A stretch of 42,539 nt of DNA from Chloroflexota bacterium (GCA_028874195.1 JAPPLM010000071.1:1-42539); one strand, 5' to 3'; shown: positions 16,931 to 26,026, counted from the first letter of the stretch. Numbers and translations are program-made. The notes: generated by a model not told the origin, from the sequence alone.

Positions 16931-18052
16931 ATGACACCGGCTGAGGTTCGAGACCTCTTTCCAATACTGCAAGAGCGCGCCTATCTCTTCAGCGGCGGCA
17001 TGGCGCCGGCTTCCGCGCCTATGCTGACGGCAGTGGAGCACCATCTCGCCGCGCTTGCCCATCGCACCGGCGACCTCTATCCCAGTTTCATGGAGCAATC
17101 TCGCGCGCTGCGGGAACGCCTTGCGGCACTCATGGGCGCTGAAGCAGAAGAGATCGTCGTGAACGACAGCACCTCGGCGGGGTCCAGCCTCGCCGTGAGC
17201 TTGGTTGCGCCCAAACCCGGCGGTAACGTGGTCTTCGACGGCTTTCCCTATCCTTCCAGCGTCTATCCCTGGATGCTGCCGCCGCGGGACGTGCTGGAAC
17301 GCCGTTTCGTTGCGCCGCGAGATGGTGTGATTCATCTAGAGGACATGGAACGCGCAATCGACGCCCAGACCGTCGCCGTAAGCGTCTCGCACGTCACGCC
17401 TGCGCAAGGCTTCCGCCACGACCTCACCGCACTAGCTGAAATCGTCCATGCTCACGGCGCGTTGCTTCTGGTGGATGGCGCGCAGTCGGCGGGCGCGCTC
17501 AACATCGACCTTCACGCCACCGGCGTTGACTTCTTCGCTACCACTGCCATGAAGTGGCTGCTGGGCACAGCCGGCGTGGGCTATCTCTACGTGGCGAAGC
17601 GCCATCTGGAGCGGCAACCGCCGACGGCCGGCTGGGTGAGCACGACCCGCACAGACATGGAGCAACTGCGTCTGCTGCCCAACGCTGAGCGCTTCCAGCT
17701 TGGCATGCCGAACCTGATGGGCGTCGCCGCATGCTTGCCGGGGATTGAAATCCTGCTGGAAACCGGCATGGCGACCGTGGAAGCACACGTGCTTGAACTC
17801 ACCGGCTATTGCATCGAGGGCTTGCAGGAACGCGGGATTACCGTGCGCACGTCGCTGGCTCCCACGCGGCGCGGGGGCGTGATAGCCGCTGAAATCGACG
17901 AGGCGGAGGCATTGCAGGCTTTCCTCACCGCCCGCGGTGTGGACACGTACTGCCTCCGCAATCTCTTCCGCGTGGACCCACACGTTTTTAACGACCGCAC
18001 GGATATAGATCGCTTGCTGGCGGGAATTGACGCCTTCCGCGCCAGCCAATAG
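16931..18052 (+). CDS. Aminotransferase class V (PLP) family protein
   Basis: A 373-residue fold-type I PLP enzyme. The core reads VDGAQSAGALNIDLHATGVDFF, with the cofactor-contacting D and Q. The Schiff-base lysine is in TTAMKWLLGTAGVGYLYV. The N-terminal segment LFSGGMAPASAPMLTAVEHH is typical of the class V group that includes cysteine desulfurases and isopenicillin-N-epimerase-like enzymes. No conserved cysteine loop of a desulfurase is obvious, so a specific reaction is not claimed. The frame is open to 16865, but AGGAG lies five bases before the ATG at 16931, which also gives the family N terminus. It lies between a VOC protein and a Gfo/Idh/MocA oxidoreductase; a linked pathway is possible but unproven. 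Confidence 0.9.
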   Translation: MTPAEVRDLFPILQERAYLFSGGMAPASAPMLTAVEHHLAALAHRTGDLYPSFMEQSRALRERLAALMGAEAEEIVVNDSTSAGSSLAVSLVAPKPGGNVVFDGFPYPSSVYPWMLPPRDVLERRFVAPRDGVIHLEDMERAIDAQTVAVSVSHVTPAQGFRHDLTALAEIVHAHGALLLVDGAQSAGALNIDLHATGVDFFATTAMKWLLGTAGVGYLYVAKRHLERQPPTAGWVSTTRTDMEQLRLLPNAERFQLGMPNLMGVAACLPGIEILLETGMATVEAHVLELTGYCIEGLQERGITVRTSLAPTRRGGVIAAEIDEAEALQAFLTARGVDTYCLRNLFRVDPHVFNDRTDIDRLLAGIDAFRASQ

Positions 18053-18466
18053 TGCACTGATGCGTCTGTCTGGTTGAGCGAGAGTAGTAATGGCACGAGA
18101 CGAAGAGGCGGGGGACAAGCCCCCGCGCTACGTTGCGACAGGCGGTGTGGTGGCGCGTGACGAGAAAAGGAGCGACGATGACATCATTCCGGTTGCGCAG
18201 GCCCTTCGACAGGCTCAGGACACGTCTGTAACCTGCGCCGGTTCGTAGTGCTGTCGGAGTATCGCGCCAGTCTGGTTACTCCTCGATCCGAATGTGGTAC
18301 GCCGCTAGAATTCCTGTTTCGCACATAATTCCAGTCTCTTGGCGACTATGCTCTTGTCTGCTTCTCGGGAGAATCTCCACAGCCCACAGAGCACCTTGGC
18401 GTTGCAGTCCACTAGAATAGTGAACGTACTAACGTAGAAGATGTATCGGTACATAAGGAAGAGAAA
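18053..18466. other. Intergenic region with a family A REP and a second dispersed repeat
   Basis: Contains a family A hairpin (18108-18130) and the dispersed string CCCTTCGACAGGCTCAGGAC (18202-18221). No gene or promoter stands out, although the last 60 bases before 18467 are AT-richer and may carry the promoter of the oxidoreductase gene. Confidence 0.4.
18108..18130. repeat. GTAG-headed REP, family A
   Basis: GCGGGGGACAAGCCCCCGC followed by GCTA and then C: the reverse complement starts with GTAGC. The arms are perfectly complementary over seven bases. Confidence 0.75.
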
Positions 18467-19492
18467 ATGCGAGTCGGACTTGTCGGCGCAGGCGGCATGA
18501 CGCAGATAACGCATCTGCCGTCGCTGCTACAAATTGCAGACGTAGAACTGGTCGCGGTAGCGGAGTTGGACCGCGCCCGCGCGGAAGCGTTGGCGGCTGC
18601 GTACGGGATACCGCGTATTCTTGGTAGCGCGGAAGAGCTCGCCGCACATGCGGAACTGCTCGACTGCGCCGTAGTCGTGACGCTAAAGGAACACCATGCA
18701 GCCGCCGTCATCCCCCTCCTCGAAGCCGGTGTTCCCGTATTCACCGAAAAGCCGTTGGCAGGCTCGCGGGCAGACGCGGAGCGAATACACGCGGCAAGCA
18801 TAAGCACCGGCACACCGGTCATGGTGGGCTACATGCGCCAATTCGATCCCGCCGTGCAGCGCGCCAAAGAGCTGCTTGCAAAGGGTAGCATCGGCGACAT
18901 ACGCTTTGCCCAATTCCGCGACTTTGGCGGCAACTGGCAAATGGGCGCGGCGGCGCTTCATTCCTTGCCCATTAATCTGCAACCGGCTAAACTCCCGGCA
19001 GCCTTTACCGCGTCTCCCTCCCCGCCAGAGTCTATTGAACGCGCATTGACTGAGTGGATCGAAGTCTGGGTGCACGACCTCAACCTCATGCGGCACCTGC
19101 TGGGCGATCCGGCAGGCGTGCGTTATGCCTCGTTGGGACCGCCCCGATTGGCCATACTCGACTATGGAATGTACGAGACCGTACTTGAGGTCGGGAGCTT
19201 ATCGTACACCAATGCACCCTGGGACCAAGCAGCCACCATCTACGGCACCGCGGGGCGCATCGAGATCGTACACGCGCCACCGCTGCTCTTCCGCCAGCCG
19301 TCCATCCTCACCCTACACACGCCGAGCGGTTCCACGCGCCTCGACGTGCCCGCGCGGGAAGGCTTCACCGAGGAAATCCGTTACTTCCTGCACTGTGTGC
19401 AGCAGGGTATTACTCCAACTCCCGACGCGGCGGAAGGCGTCGCCGACATCGCGCTCTGTGAGCAGATTGTTGCCGTCTCAGACCAAGTGTGA
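18467..19492 (+). CDS. Gfo/Idh/MocA family oxidoreductase
   Basis: A 341-residue NAD(P)-dependent sugar or inositol dehydrogenase-like protein. The Rossmann N terminus is MRVGLVGAGGMTQITHLPSL. The signature EKPLAGSRADAERI carries the catalytic-site lysine near residue 95, and the substrate domain follows, with GYMRQFDPAVQ and RFRDFG-like strings. The start has AAGGAAGAGAAA directly before ATG. Substrates of this family vary (glucose, inositol, UDP-sugars, biliverdin) and none can be assigned. It stands alone. Confidence 0.9.
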   Translation: MRVGLVGAGGMTQITHLPSLLQIADVELVAVAELDRARAEALAAAYGIPRILGSAEELAAHAELLDCAVVVTLKEHHAAAVIPLLEAGVPVFTEKPLAGSRADAERIHAASISTGTPVMVGYMRQFDPAVQRAKELLAKGSIGDIRFAQFRDFGGNWQMGAAALHSLPINLQPAKLPAAFTASPSPPESIERALTEWIEVWVHDLNLMRHLLGDPAGVRYASLGPPRLAILDYGMYETVLEVGSLSYTNAPWDQAATIYGTAGRIEIVHAPPLLFRQPSILTLHTPSGSTRLDVPAREGFTEEIRYFLHCVQQGITPTPDAAEGVADIALCEQIVAVSDQV

Positions 19493-19588
19493 ATAGGTTG
19501 GCACCAGCAGCCGCACGAATTTGGTGGCTAGTCTTAAAACTGACCGCCAAACAAACAGAGGCTCTACGTCTGACCGCAAGCGCAGATC

Positions 19589-20167
19589 GTGTTGCGCACC
19601 CAATTCAGAAGACTAGGACGGCATTTGGCACCGGCAGACGAGACTAGCGCGAACGTAAACCGAATCATCCTGGAAGCGGTAAGGGGCAAGCAACTCCTTG
19701 CCGCTGATGAGTTATGGGAGATTCAGGAGCACGTAGCGAACGCGTGGTATAATCTTAGTCGGGAACAGCGTATTCCAGGGGAGTTAGTCGGTACTCCATG
19801 GAGAGGTCGAGTTCTCCAACCCAATGACATGCTCCCGACTGACGTGGTGCACTACCTGAAGCATGTTGTGGTGCGGCAAGAGTGGCCGCTCGGCATGACG
19901 TTTGGTGGGTACCGTGAGAGTCTACGCGGAGTGATATGCGACCCTGCTAGCGGTCTCATGACAAGCATATACCGCGACAAAGGCTGCCACCTCAGCATTG
20001 TGCGGCGGTCGGGAGAGTTGCAGGGTCCCGGCGGTTACGAGTGGCTACTTGTAGAGTATCGGGTGTCAACCGGGAACATTGCTACCGCCTTCCAGCTTGA
20101 AGATGGTCTTGGGTACTTAGATCGGCCCGGTCGGAGAGAGAAGCGATGGCTACGCAGGCCACGATAA
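19589..20167 (+). CDS. Unrecognised basic protein, possible toxin of a two-gene module
   Basis: A 192-residue protein, arginine-rich at both ends, with no family I can name. The centre reads TFGGYRESLRGVICDPASG, then SIYRDKGCHLSIVRRSG, then GGYEWLLVEYRVSTGNIATAFQ. A strand-rich C terminus ending in a V-E-Y-R...I-x-T-A-F pattern recalls the BECR fold shared by RelE-like and DUF4258 toxins. That is a pattern impression, not a match. It overlaps the next gene by 22 bases in another frame. Its start is a GTG without a clear ribosome binding site, so the exact N terminus is uncertain. Confidence 0.6.
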   Translation: MLRTQFRRLGRHLAPADETSANVNRIILEAVRGKQLLAADELWEIQEHVANAWYNLSREQRIPGELVGTPWRGRVLQPNDMLPTDVVHYLKHVVVRQEWPLGMTFGGYRESLRGVICDPASGLMTSIYRDKGCHLSIVRRSGELQGPGGYEWLLVEYRVSTGNIATAFQLEDGLGYLDRPGRREKRWLRRPR

Positions 20168-20454
20168 ATGAGCGGATTGACCTTAAGCTGAGCGCAATTG
20201 CAGCAGAGATTGACAATCTTCCCGCTATTGAAGAAGATTGGCCGCACATGCTCGATGACCATCAGGCTGCGTTCCTCCTCGAGTGGGATGAGTTGGTGAC
20301 ACGCATGGAAAGTTTAGACAGCGCCGCCCGCTCCTATCAAATGACTGCAACACAGCAGGCCCATTACCGCGACCTACTTCACAAGCTCGCAGAGGCTATG
20401 CCTATCGTCGTAAGGCTTGGCCTTTCGAGACCGCAAATAACCCATACGCTTTAG
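20146..20454 (+). CDS. Unrecognised small acidic helical protein, possible antitoxin
   Basis: A 102-residue, acidic, mostly helical protein: IDLKLSAIAAEIDNLP, then IEEDWPHMLDDHQAAFLLEWDELVTRM, then a C-terminal helix with many A and L. No membrane segment, signal or DNA-binding motif is visible. Its start lies 22 bases inside the upstream gene, so the two are co-translated. A basic first protein with an acidic helical second protein fits a toxin-antitoxin pair of HigBA-like order, but nothing in the sequence proves this. Confidence 0.55.
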   Translation: MATQATINERIDLKLSAIAAEIDNLPAIEEDWPHMLDDHQAAFLLEWDELVTRMESLDSAARSYQMTATQQAHYRDLLHKLAEAMPIVVRLGLSRPQITHTL

Positions 20455-20812
20455 GACGAAGTGCCATCCGGACGCTCTTCCTACTGACCGTTCGACGTTG
20501 GAATCCTACCTCTGTCCAGCATATTCAGTACTTCTTTCTCTCCGCCTCCTCTTAGCAATCCACGCTGGGTCGTTATTTTTGTAGCGCACACTTAGATTCC
20601 GAACGGTGCAGTGCTAAGAAACCGCCATCTACCCCACGCACGTATTGCTATGCACTCTCTACATCCGAGTATTCAGCCCGCACTCCACGTTTGCCGCCGA
20701 ACCGTAGCTTGACACGTGTGCAATTGAAACGCACTTGGTATACTAGACCAAGTATTTGGCGTCTATGACGAAGTCGGCGCATGCAGATACGCTTTGCTAG
20801 GGGGATAGACGT
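20455..20812. other. Upstream region of the molybdenum hydroxylase cassette
   Basis: No gene in 358 bases. The right end carries an inverted repeat (20733-20753) and a ribosome binding site AGGGGGA seven bases before the coxS-like start. The left part is unremarkable. Confidence 0.4.
20733..20753. promoter_or_regulatory. Possible operator of the molybdenum hydroxylase genes
   Basis: ACTTGGT-N7-ACCAAGT is a perfect 7-base inverted repeat that contains TATACT (20739-20744), a plausible -10 box. TTGGTATAC resembles GntR-family half-sites. A TTGACA lies at 20709, but 24 bases from the TATACT, so no standard promoter can be assigned. Confidence 0.4.
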
Positions 20813-21283
20813 ATGCCCAACGAAATCTCGGTTACCGTAAACGGCACACGCCATACGAGCAGTGTCGAGCCACGCACGTTGCTCGTGCACTACCTGCGTG
20901 ACGAGCTGGGCCTCACCGGCACGCACGTGGGGTGCGACACCAGTCAATGCGGCGCGTGCACGGTGGTAGTGGATGGGTCCGCGGTCAAGAGTTGCACGGT
21001 GCTGGCCGTGCAGGCCGACGGCAGTGAGGTGACGACGATTGAGGGCCTGGCCCAAGATGGCGAACTGCACCCGGTGCAGGAAGGTTTCTGGGAAGAGCAC
21101 GGGTTGCAGTGCGGCTTCTGCACGCCGGGCATCATTATGACCCTGCATCAGGTCCTGGACGAACAGCCGGACCCAAGCGAGGAGGAAATCCGTCACTCGC
21201 TGGCCGGTAACATCTGCCGCTGCACCGGCTATCAGAACATCGTGAAGGCGGCCCAGTTTGCCGCGCAGCGGATGCAGGAATAA
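20813..21283 (+). CDS. 2Fe-2S subunit of a molybdenum hydroxylase (CoxS-like)
   Basis: A 156-residue electron-transfer subunit with two [2Fe-2S] clusters. The plant-ferredoxin-type cluster is bound by C41, C46, C49 and C61 ([16 protein letters not shown]). The C-terminal helical cluster is bound by C100, C103, C135 and C137 (QCGFCTPG and CRCTGY). It passes electrons from the molybdopterin subunit to FAD in xanthine dehydrogenase-family enzymes. The ribosome binding site AGGGGGA is well placed. The cassette order here is S-L-M; the classical carboxydotroph order is M-S-L. Confidence 0.95.
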   Translation: MPNEISVTVNGTRHTSSVEPRTLLVHYLRDELGLTGTHVGCDTSQCGACTVVVDGSAVKSCTVLAVQADGSEVTTIEGLAQDGELHPVQEGFWEEHGLQCGFCTPGIIMTLHQVLDEQPDPSEEEIRHSLAGNICRCTGYQNIVKAAQFAAQRMQE

Positions 21284-21517
21284 GCGCTTGCAGGGCAACG
21301 TGGCGTAGGTGCAGAGCGCGAGTTTGCTATGTGCGAACTGCATACCCGAAAGCCATGCACACCGCTGCGCCGACAGGCAGTCCTATAGTTACAATTGAGG
21401 CCTCTTGCCCTACCAGGATTGCAGACTTCGGCGGCGAGTCATTTTCAAACGGGTCACGTGTAGGACAATCTTGGCGGAGATGGCAGAGGCGAGGTGCGAA
21501 AGTAAAGGAGCGAGGCG

Positions 21518-23896
21518 ATGATCGCGGGCCAGGTATCGAAATTGATCGGTTCGCGCGTGAAGCGCAAGGAGGACCCTCGTCTCATTACCGGCGAGGGCAA
21601 GTACACCGATGACGTCATCCTGCCGGGCATGGCGTTCTTTGCGGTGCTGCGTAGTCCGTATGCGCACGCGCGGATCAATAGCATTGATACGGCGGCGGCG
21701 GCGCACCCTGACGTGTTGGGTGTGATGACCGGCGCGGAAATCAACGACCGCTGCGCAGAACCATTCCCATTGTTTGCCATCTTGGAGGGTATGCAATATC
21801 CGGAGCGCTGGCCGATGGCGGCGACGAAAGCCAACTACGTTGGCGAGCCGATAGCTGCCGTGGCTGCCTCGTCGCGGGCGGCCGCGCGGGACGCGCTCGA
21901 TCTCATCGAAGTTGACTATGATCCCCTCCCTGTCGTAACGGACATGGAGACGGCGGCGGATGCCGACACGCCCGTCATCTTCGAGGAAATGGGTTCCAAC
22001 CTGTGCTACGAAGCCACCGACCAGGCGGGCGATCCCGACCGCGCTTTCGCCGAGGCCGACGGTGTGGTTTCGGCTCGGCTGGAGCAGCCCCGCCTCATTC
22101 CCAATCCCATGGAGCCGCGGGCGGCGGTGGCGGAGTACGAACGCAGTACCGGTAACGCCACACTGTGGGTGACCACGCAGAACCCCCACATCGAGCGCAT
22201 GGTCGCGGCCAAGATGCTTGGCATGCCGGAAAACAAGCTGCGCGTGATCGCCATCGACGTGGGCGGCGGGTTTGGGTGCAAGATCAATACGTACTCCGAA
22301 TCCATCATCGCCATTGCTTTGGCGGAGCATATCGGCCGGCCGGTGAAGTGGGCGGAAGACCGCACGGAGCACTTCGTTGCCACGAGCCACGGCCGGGGGC
22401 AGGCGCAATATGTGGAAGCCGCCTACAAGAAGGACGGCACACTGCTCGGCATGAAGCTGAAGATCTACGCCGACTTAGGCGCTTACGCTCAGGTCATTTC
22501 CCACGTTATTCCCACGCTTACGCCTTCATTGTCGCCGGGCGTCTACGGCATTCGCGACATTGGCTGGACCACCATCGGCGTCTTTACCAACAAGATTCCG
22601 TATGACGCCTATCGCGGCGCCGGCAGGCCGGAAGCGGCGTACATCATCGAACGGGTGATGGACTTGATCGCCGACGCCACGGGCAAAGACCCGGTAGCCG
22701 TGCGGCGCAAGAACTTCATCCCGGATGACGCCTTCCCCTATGAAACGCCCACCGGCATGATCTACGATTCCGCCGACTACAATGCGGCGCTGGACAAAGC
22801 GCTGGATATCGCGGGATACGACGACCTGCGCGCCGAGCAGAAAGCCGCGCGCAAGGACGGCAAGCTCATGGGCATTGGCGTGACCGTGACCACCGAGGTC
22901 TGCGGGTTCGGTCCCGCTGCCGCCATGGGCGGTTTAGGCGGTTTCGAAAGCGCTACCGTGCGTGTTGACCCCATGGGCAAAGTGACGGTGCTCACCGGCG
23001 CGTCGCCCCACGGCCAGGGCGAGGAAACGTCGTTTGCGCAGATTGTGGCCGACGACCTCGGCGTACCCTTCGAGGATGTGGAAATCATTCACGGCGATAC
23101 AAGCATCGTTGCCCGCGGCGTCGGCACCTTTGGCAGCCGTACGCTGGTGGTTGGCGGCACCGCGATCCTCAAGGCCAATGAGCAAATCAAGGATAAGGCC
23201 ACGCGCATCGCCACAGCGCTCTTGGAAAACAAGATTGAAGATACCCTAGACCCACAACTCGTCACGCTGGAAGACGGCTTGTTCTCCATTCAAGACATGC
23301 CGGACCAGTATGTGACCTGGGCCGAGGTAGGTTCCGAAGCCTACGACGGCCAGTTGCTGCCGGAAGATGAGCAACCCGGTCTGGAGGCGGTATCCTTCTG
23401 GGAGCCGCCGGGGCTGACGTTCCCCTTCAGCGCGCACATTGCCGTGATTGAGATCGACCAGGATACCGGCGAGGTTTCTTTGAAACGCTATGTTTCCGTC
23501 GATGACTGCGGTACCGTGATCAACCCCACCCTCGTGGAAGGGCAGATCCATGGCGGCTTGGCGCAAGGCATCGGCCAAGCGCTCCTGGAGCAGGCAGTCT
23601 GGGACGACGAGGGCCAGCTTGTGTCCGGTTCGCTCATGGACTACGCTATGCCGTTCGCCCAGGAATTTCCCATGTTCGAGCTTGACCGCACGGTGACGCC
23701 GAGCCCGGTCAACCCGTTGGGCGCGAAAGGTATCGGCGAGATGGCGACCATTTCCGCCACGCCGACCGTTGCCAACGCGGTCATCGACGCGCTCTCGCAC
23801 CTGGGCGTGACCCACGTGGACATACCCATGACGGCGGAACGAATCTGGAGGGTGCTGCAGAATCATGGCAGTAGACGGAGAGGAGGCCGCTCATGA
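21518..23896 (+). CDS. Molybdopterin-binding large subunit, form II CO-dehydrogenase/xanthine-dehydrogenase-like
   Basis: A 792-residue catalytic subunit. It has the N-terminal GSRVKRKEDPRLITGEGKYTDD and the cofactor motif DVGGGFGCKINTYSE. The active-site loop is AYRGAGR (residues 364-370). The catalytic glutamate is in GAKGIGEMATISATP (E741). True CO-oxidising form I CoxL has AYxCSFR in that loop; AYRGAGR marks the form II group, whose substrates are mostly unknown and need not be CO. The gene starts 234 bases after the small subunit, with GGAGCGAGGCG before the ATG, and overlaps the FAD subunit by four bases. I see no molybdenum cofactor gene in the window. Confidence 0.94.
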   Translation: MIAGQVSKLIGSRVKRKEDPRLITGEGKYTDDVILPGMAFFAVLRSPYAHARINSIDTAAAAHPDVLGVMTGAEINDRCAEPFPLFAILEGMQYPERWPMAATKANYVGEPIAAVAASSRAAARDALDLIEVDYDPLPVVTDMETAADADTPVIFEEMGSNLCYEATDQAGDPDRAFAEADGVVSARLEQPRLIPNPMEPRAAVAEYERSTGNATLWVTTQNPHIERMVAAKMLGMPENKLRVIAIDVGGGFGCKINTYSESIIAIALAEHIGRPVKWAEDRTEHFVATSHGRGQAQYVEAAYKKDGTLLGMKLKIYADLGAYAQVISHVIPTLTPSLSPGVYGIRDIGWTTIGVFTNKIPYDAYRGAGRPEAAYIIERVMDLIADATGKDPVAVRRKNFIPDDAFPYETPTGMIYDSADYNAALDKALDIAGYDDLRAEQKAARKDGKLMGIGVTVTTEVCGFGPAAAMGGLGGFESATVRVDPMGKVTVLTGASPHGQGEETSFAQIVADDLGVPFEDVEIIHGDTSIVARGVGTFGSRTLVVGGTAILKANEQIKDKATRIATALLENKIEDTLDPQLVTLEDGLFSIQDMPDQYVTWAEVGSEAYDGQLLPEDEQPGLEAVSFWEPPGLTFPFSAHIAVIEIDQDTGEVSLKRYVSVDDCGTVINPTLVEGQIHGGLAQGIGQALLEQAVWDDEGQLVSGSLMDYAMPFAQEFPMFELDRTVTPSPVNPLGAKGIGEMATISATPTVANAVIDALSHLGVTHVDIPMTAERIWRVLQNHGSRRRGGRS

Positions 23897-24765
23897 TCCC
23901 GCAAGCGTTTGATTACTACGCACCGACATCCGTTACCGACGCCCTGCGGCTGCTACGGCAGCACGGGGACGACGCGAAATTGCTGGCGGGCGGCCACAGT
24001 CTGCTGCCCATCATGAAGCTGCGGCTCAGCACGCCGCAGTGCCTGATAGACCTTGGCAGGATTTCCGATCTGCGTTTCATCAGCGAGTCCGACGACGGCA
24101 GTCTGGCGATTGGCGCCATGTCGACCTATCACGACATCAAGAATTCGGCGCTCGTGCAGGCGCGGGTGCCCGCGCTGGCGGAGGCCGCCGGTGAGGTGGG
24201 CGACGTGCAGGTGCAGAACAAGGGCACCATCGGCGGCAGCTTGGCTCACGCCGATCCGGCGGGCGACTTTCCCGCCTTGGCGCTGGCGCTGAACTTCGAG
24301 CTGGTCACGGCGACGACACGTTCCGGCCGCACTATCGCCATCGACCGCTTCTTCCGCGACTTGCTGACGACGGCATTGCGGCCCAACGAGATTCTGACCG
24401 AAGTCCACATTCCGGCGTTGCCGGCTGGTACCGGCGTTTCCTACCAGAAGCTGCCGAATAAGGCCTCCCACTACGCCGTGGTGGGCGTGGCGGCGGCAAT
24501 TACGGTGGGTGACGACGGCGTGTGTACGGAAGCGCGCATCGGCGTGACCGGCGCCGGCCCCACGGCCGTCCGGGCGCGCAACACGGAGCGCATCCTCAAG
24601 GGCAAGCACGTAGACGCGGCGGTTATTCGCCGCGCCGCCAAACGCGCCGGCGCGAACGTCGAGGACCTCAACGACGACCTCCACGCCTCGGCGGAGTACC
24701 GCGAGCACCTGACGACGGTATTCGCCGCGCGGGCGATTGAGGAGGCGCTGTCGCGGGCTGGATAA
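23893..24765 (+). CDS. FAD subunit of a molybdenum hydroxylase (CoxM-like)
   Basis: A 290-residue flavoprotein subunit. It carries the two FAD-binding motifs of the family: AGGHSLLPIMKLRL (residues 32-45) and TIGGSLAHADPAGD (near residue 111). The C-terminal cap domain starts around residue 180. ATG overlaps the large-subunit stop by four bases (ATGA). It takes electrons from the 2Fe-2S subunit and passes them to an external acceptor or the respiratory chain. Together the three subunits form a cytoplasmic (LMS)2-type enzyme. Confidence 0.95.
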   Translation: MIPQAFDYYAPTSVTDALRLLRQHGDDAKLLAGGHSLLPIMKLRLSTPQCLIDLGRISDLRFISESDDGSLAIGAMSTYHDIKNSALVQARVPALAEAAGEVGDVQVQNKGTIGGSLAHADPAGDFPALALALNFELVTATTRSGRTIAIDRFFRDLLTTALRPNEILTEVHIPALPAGTGVSYQKLPNKASHYAVVGVAAAITVGDDGVCTEARIGVTGAGPTAVRARNTERILKGKHVDAAVIRRAAKRAGANVEDLNDDLHASAEYREHLTTVFAARAIEEALSRAG

Positions 24766-24861
24766 GTGAGGTTGAGCCTGAATGTTGCGGTCTCCGGCAG
24801 CCTGTTCGCGCTGGAGATAAGTAGCAAGCAGTGTGCTCAACATGTTTAGACAAGAGGGTAG

Positions 24862-24881
24862 GGGCACGATATATCGTGCCC
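24862..24881. repeat. GTAG-headed REP, family D
   Basis: GGGCACGATATATCGTGCCC is a perfect 20-base palindrome preceded by GTAG. It lies between the FAD subunit gene and the DUF71 gene. A second copy is at 25911-25930. Confidence 0.75.
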
Positions 24882-24900
24882 TTACGTTTGTGAATGTGCT

Positions 24901-25626
24901 ATGTCAGCGAAGCCAGTGCTCGTTTCCTGGTCGTCGGGGAAAGACTCGGCGTGGGCGTTGCACGTGCTGCGGCAGCAGCCGGAGCAGTACGACGTGCGGG
25001 GCATCTTTACGACGGTGACGCCGCACTTCAACCGCGTGGCAATTCAGGCGACGCCGGTGCCGGTGCTGCGCGTGCAGGCGGAGCGGCTGGGTCTGCCGCT
25101 GTACGAGATTCCTATTCCCTATCCCTGCTCAAATGAAGAGTATGAGGCGGCGATGGCGCAATTCCTCGACCTAGTGCGTGGTTTGCCGCCCGATCAGGCC
25201 GCCGACACATTCGCTTTTGGCGACCTCTTTTTGGAGGACATTCGCGCGTACCGGGAAGCCAAGCTCGCGGGAACGGGTTTCGAGGCAATCTTTCCAGTCT
25301 GGGGCATGCCCACTGCAGAGCTAGCGCAGACCATGCTGAGGTCCGGATTGAAGGCAATTGTGACGGCGGTGAGTCCGACCTCCAAGCTTGACCGCAGCTT
25401 TGCCGGGCGCTGGTTCGACCAGTCGTTTCTGGACGACCTGCCGGCAGGCACCGATCCGCTCGGCGAGAACGGCGAGTTTCACACCTGCGTTGTGGCCGGG
25501 CCAATGTTCAGCCGTCCAATACCCGCGCAACGTGGTGAGATTGTCGGAAGGCCGGTCAGCCGCCACCACGACGGTACCGGCGGCATAGTGACGGCGTGGT
25601 ACGCGGACGTGGAGTTGCTAAAATAA
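24901..25626 (+). CDS. ATP-binding DUF71 (diphthine-ammonia ligase-like) protein
   Basis: A 241-residue PP-loop ATPase. The N-terminal SWSSGKDSAWALHVL carries the SGKDS pyrophosphate loop. The second block VWGMPTAELAQTMLRSGLKAIVTAVSP and the conserved GENGEFHTCVVAGP are the hallmarks of the ATP_bind_4 (DUF71) family. The eukaryotic and archaeal member is diphthamide synthetase, Dph6. Bacteria have no diphthamide, so a different amidation or thiolation is likely here. Its start has no strong ribosome binding site. It has no functionally related neighbour. Confidence 0.88.
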   Translation: MSAKPVLVSWSSGKDSAWALHVLRQQPEQYDVRGIFTTVTPHFNRVAIQATPVPVLRVQAERLGLPLYEIPIPYPCSNEEYEAAMAQFLDLVRGLPPDQAADTFAFGDLFLEDIRAYREAKLAGTGFEAIFPVWGMPTAELAQTMLRSGLKAIVTAVSPTSKLDRSFAGRWFDQSFLDDLPAGTDPLGENGEFHTCVVAGPMFSRPIPAQRGEIVGRPVSRHHDGTGGIVTAWYADVELLK

Positions 25627-25747
25627 CTGGGCGCACCCTTTAAGCGCGGCTAGGTTCGGGCGGTGGGGTAGGCACTTGGGGGAACTACAGACCCTCGCCT
25701 ATTTCTTCGGTGGCAGCGCTTCACATCTCTCGTTCGCTGCTCGCGAC

Positions 25748-25778
25748 CGTCATTCCGAGCGGAGCGAGGAATCTAGGG
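25748..25778. repeat. CATTCCGAG-type repeat, copy 2
   Basis: Reads CGTCATTCCGAGCGGAGCGA, then GGAATCTAGGG. Matches the element at 48-76 in reverse orientation. Confidence 0.6.
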
Positions 25779-25827
25779 TTTGAGCTAAGCAACCCTCCAA
25801 TTCAGTGTTCAAAATTTACAAGAAATG

Positions 25828-25850
25828 GCGGGGGACAAGCCCCCGCGCTA
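25828..25850. repeat. GTAG-headed REP, family A
   Basis: GCGGGGGACAAGCCCCCGC plus GCTA, then C. Same sequence as 18108-18130. Confidence 0.75.
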
Positions 25851-25910
25851 CTCTCGGATGGTACTCTTTTCCGCTCCGATGTGGTTTCGACTGCTTAGCC
25901 TGACACGAAA

Positions 25911-25930
25911 GGGCACGATATATCGTGCCC
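25911..25930. repeat. GTAG-headed REP, family D
   Basis: GGGCACGATATATCGTGCCC followed by CTAC; on the minus strand it is headed by GTAG. Identical palindrome to 24862-24881. Confidence 0.75.
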
Positions 25931-26026
25931 CTACACCCCTTAAGCTAGCCGTGGAGATACCGTTAAGGCCCCGCTACCCAGTCCGTTAAAGAGGGCAACA
26001 CCAGGCAACCGTTCGCCGCTTTCCAC

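Larger units (their letters stand above)
25627..26026. other. Intergenic region packed with dispersed repeats
   Basis: Holds three different elements in 200 bases: the CATTCCGAG repeat (25748-25778), a family A REP (25828-25850) and a family D REP (25911-25930). No gene. Confidence 0.5.

Noticed and set aside
20709-20744. A standard promoter TTGACA...TATACT before the coxS-like gene
   Set aside because: The spacing is 24 bases, too long for a usual sigma-70 promoter. Only the inverted repeat is kept as a feature.
21410-22408. Leftward 332-residue frame
   Set aside because: Shadow of the molybdopterin subunit gene, which has full motif support on the plus strand.
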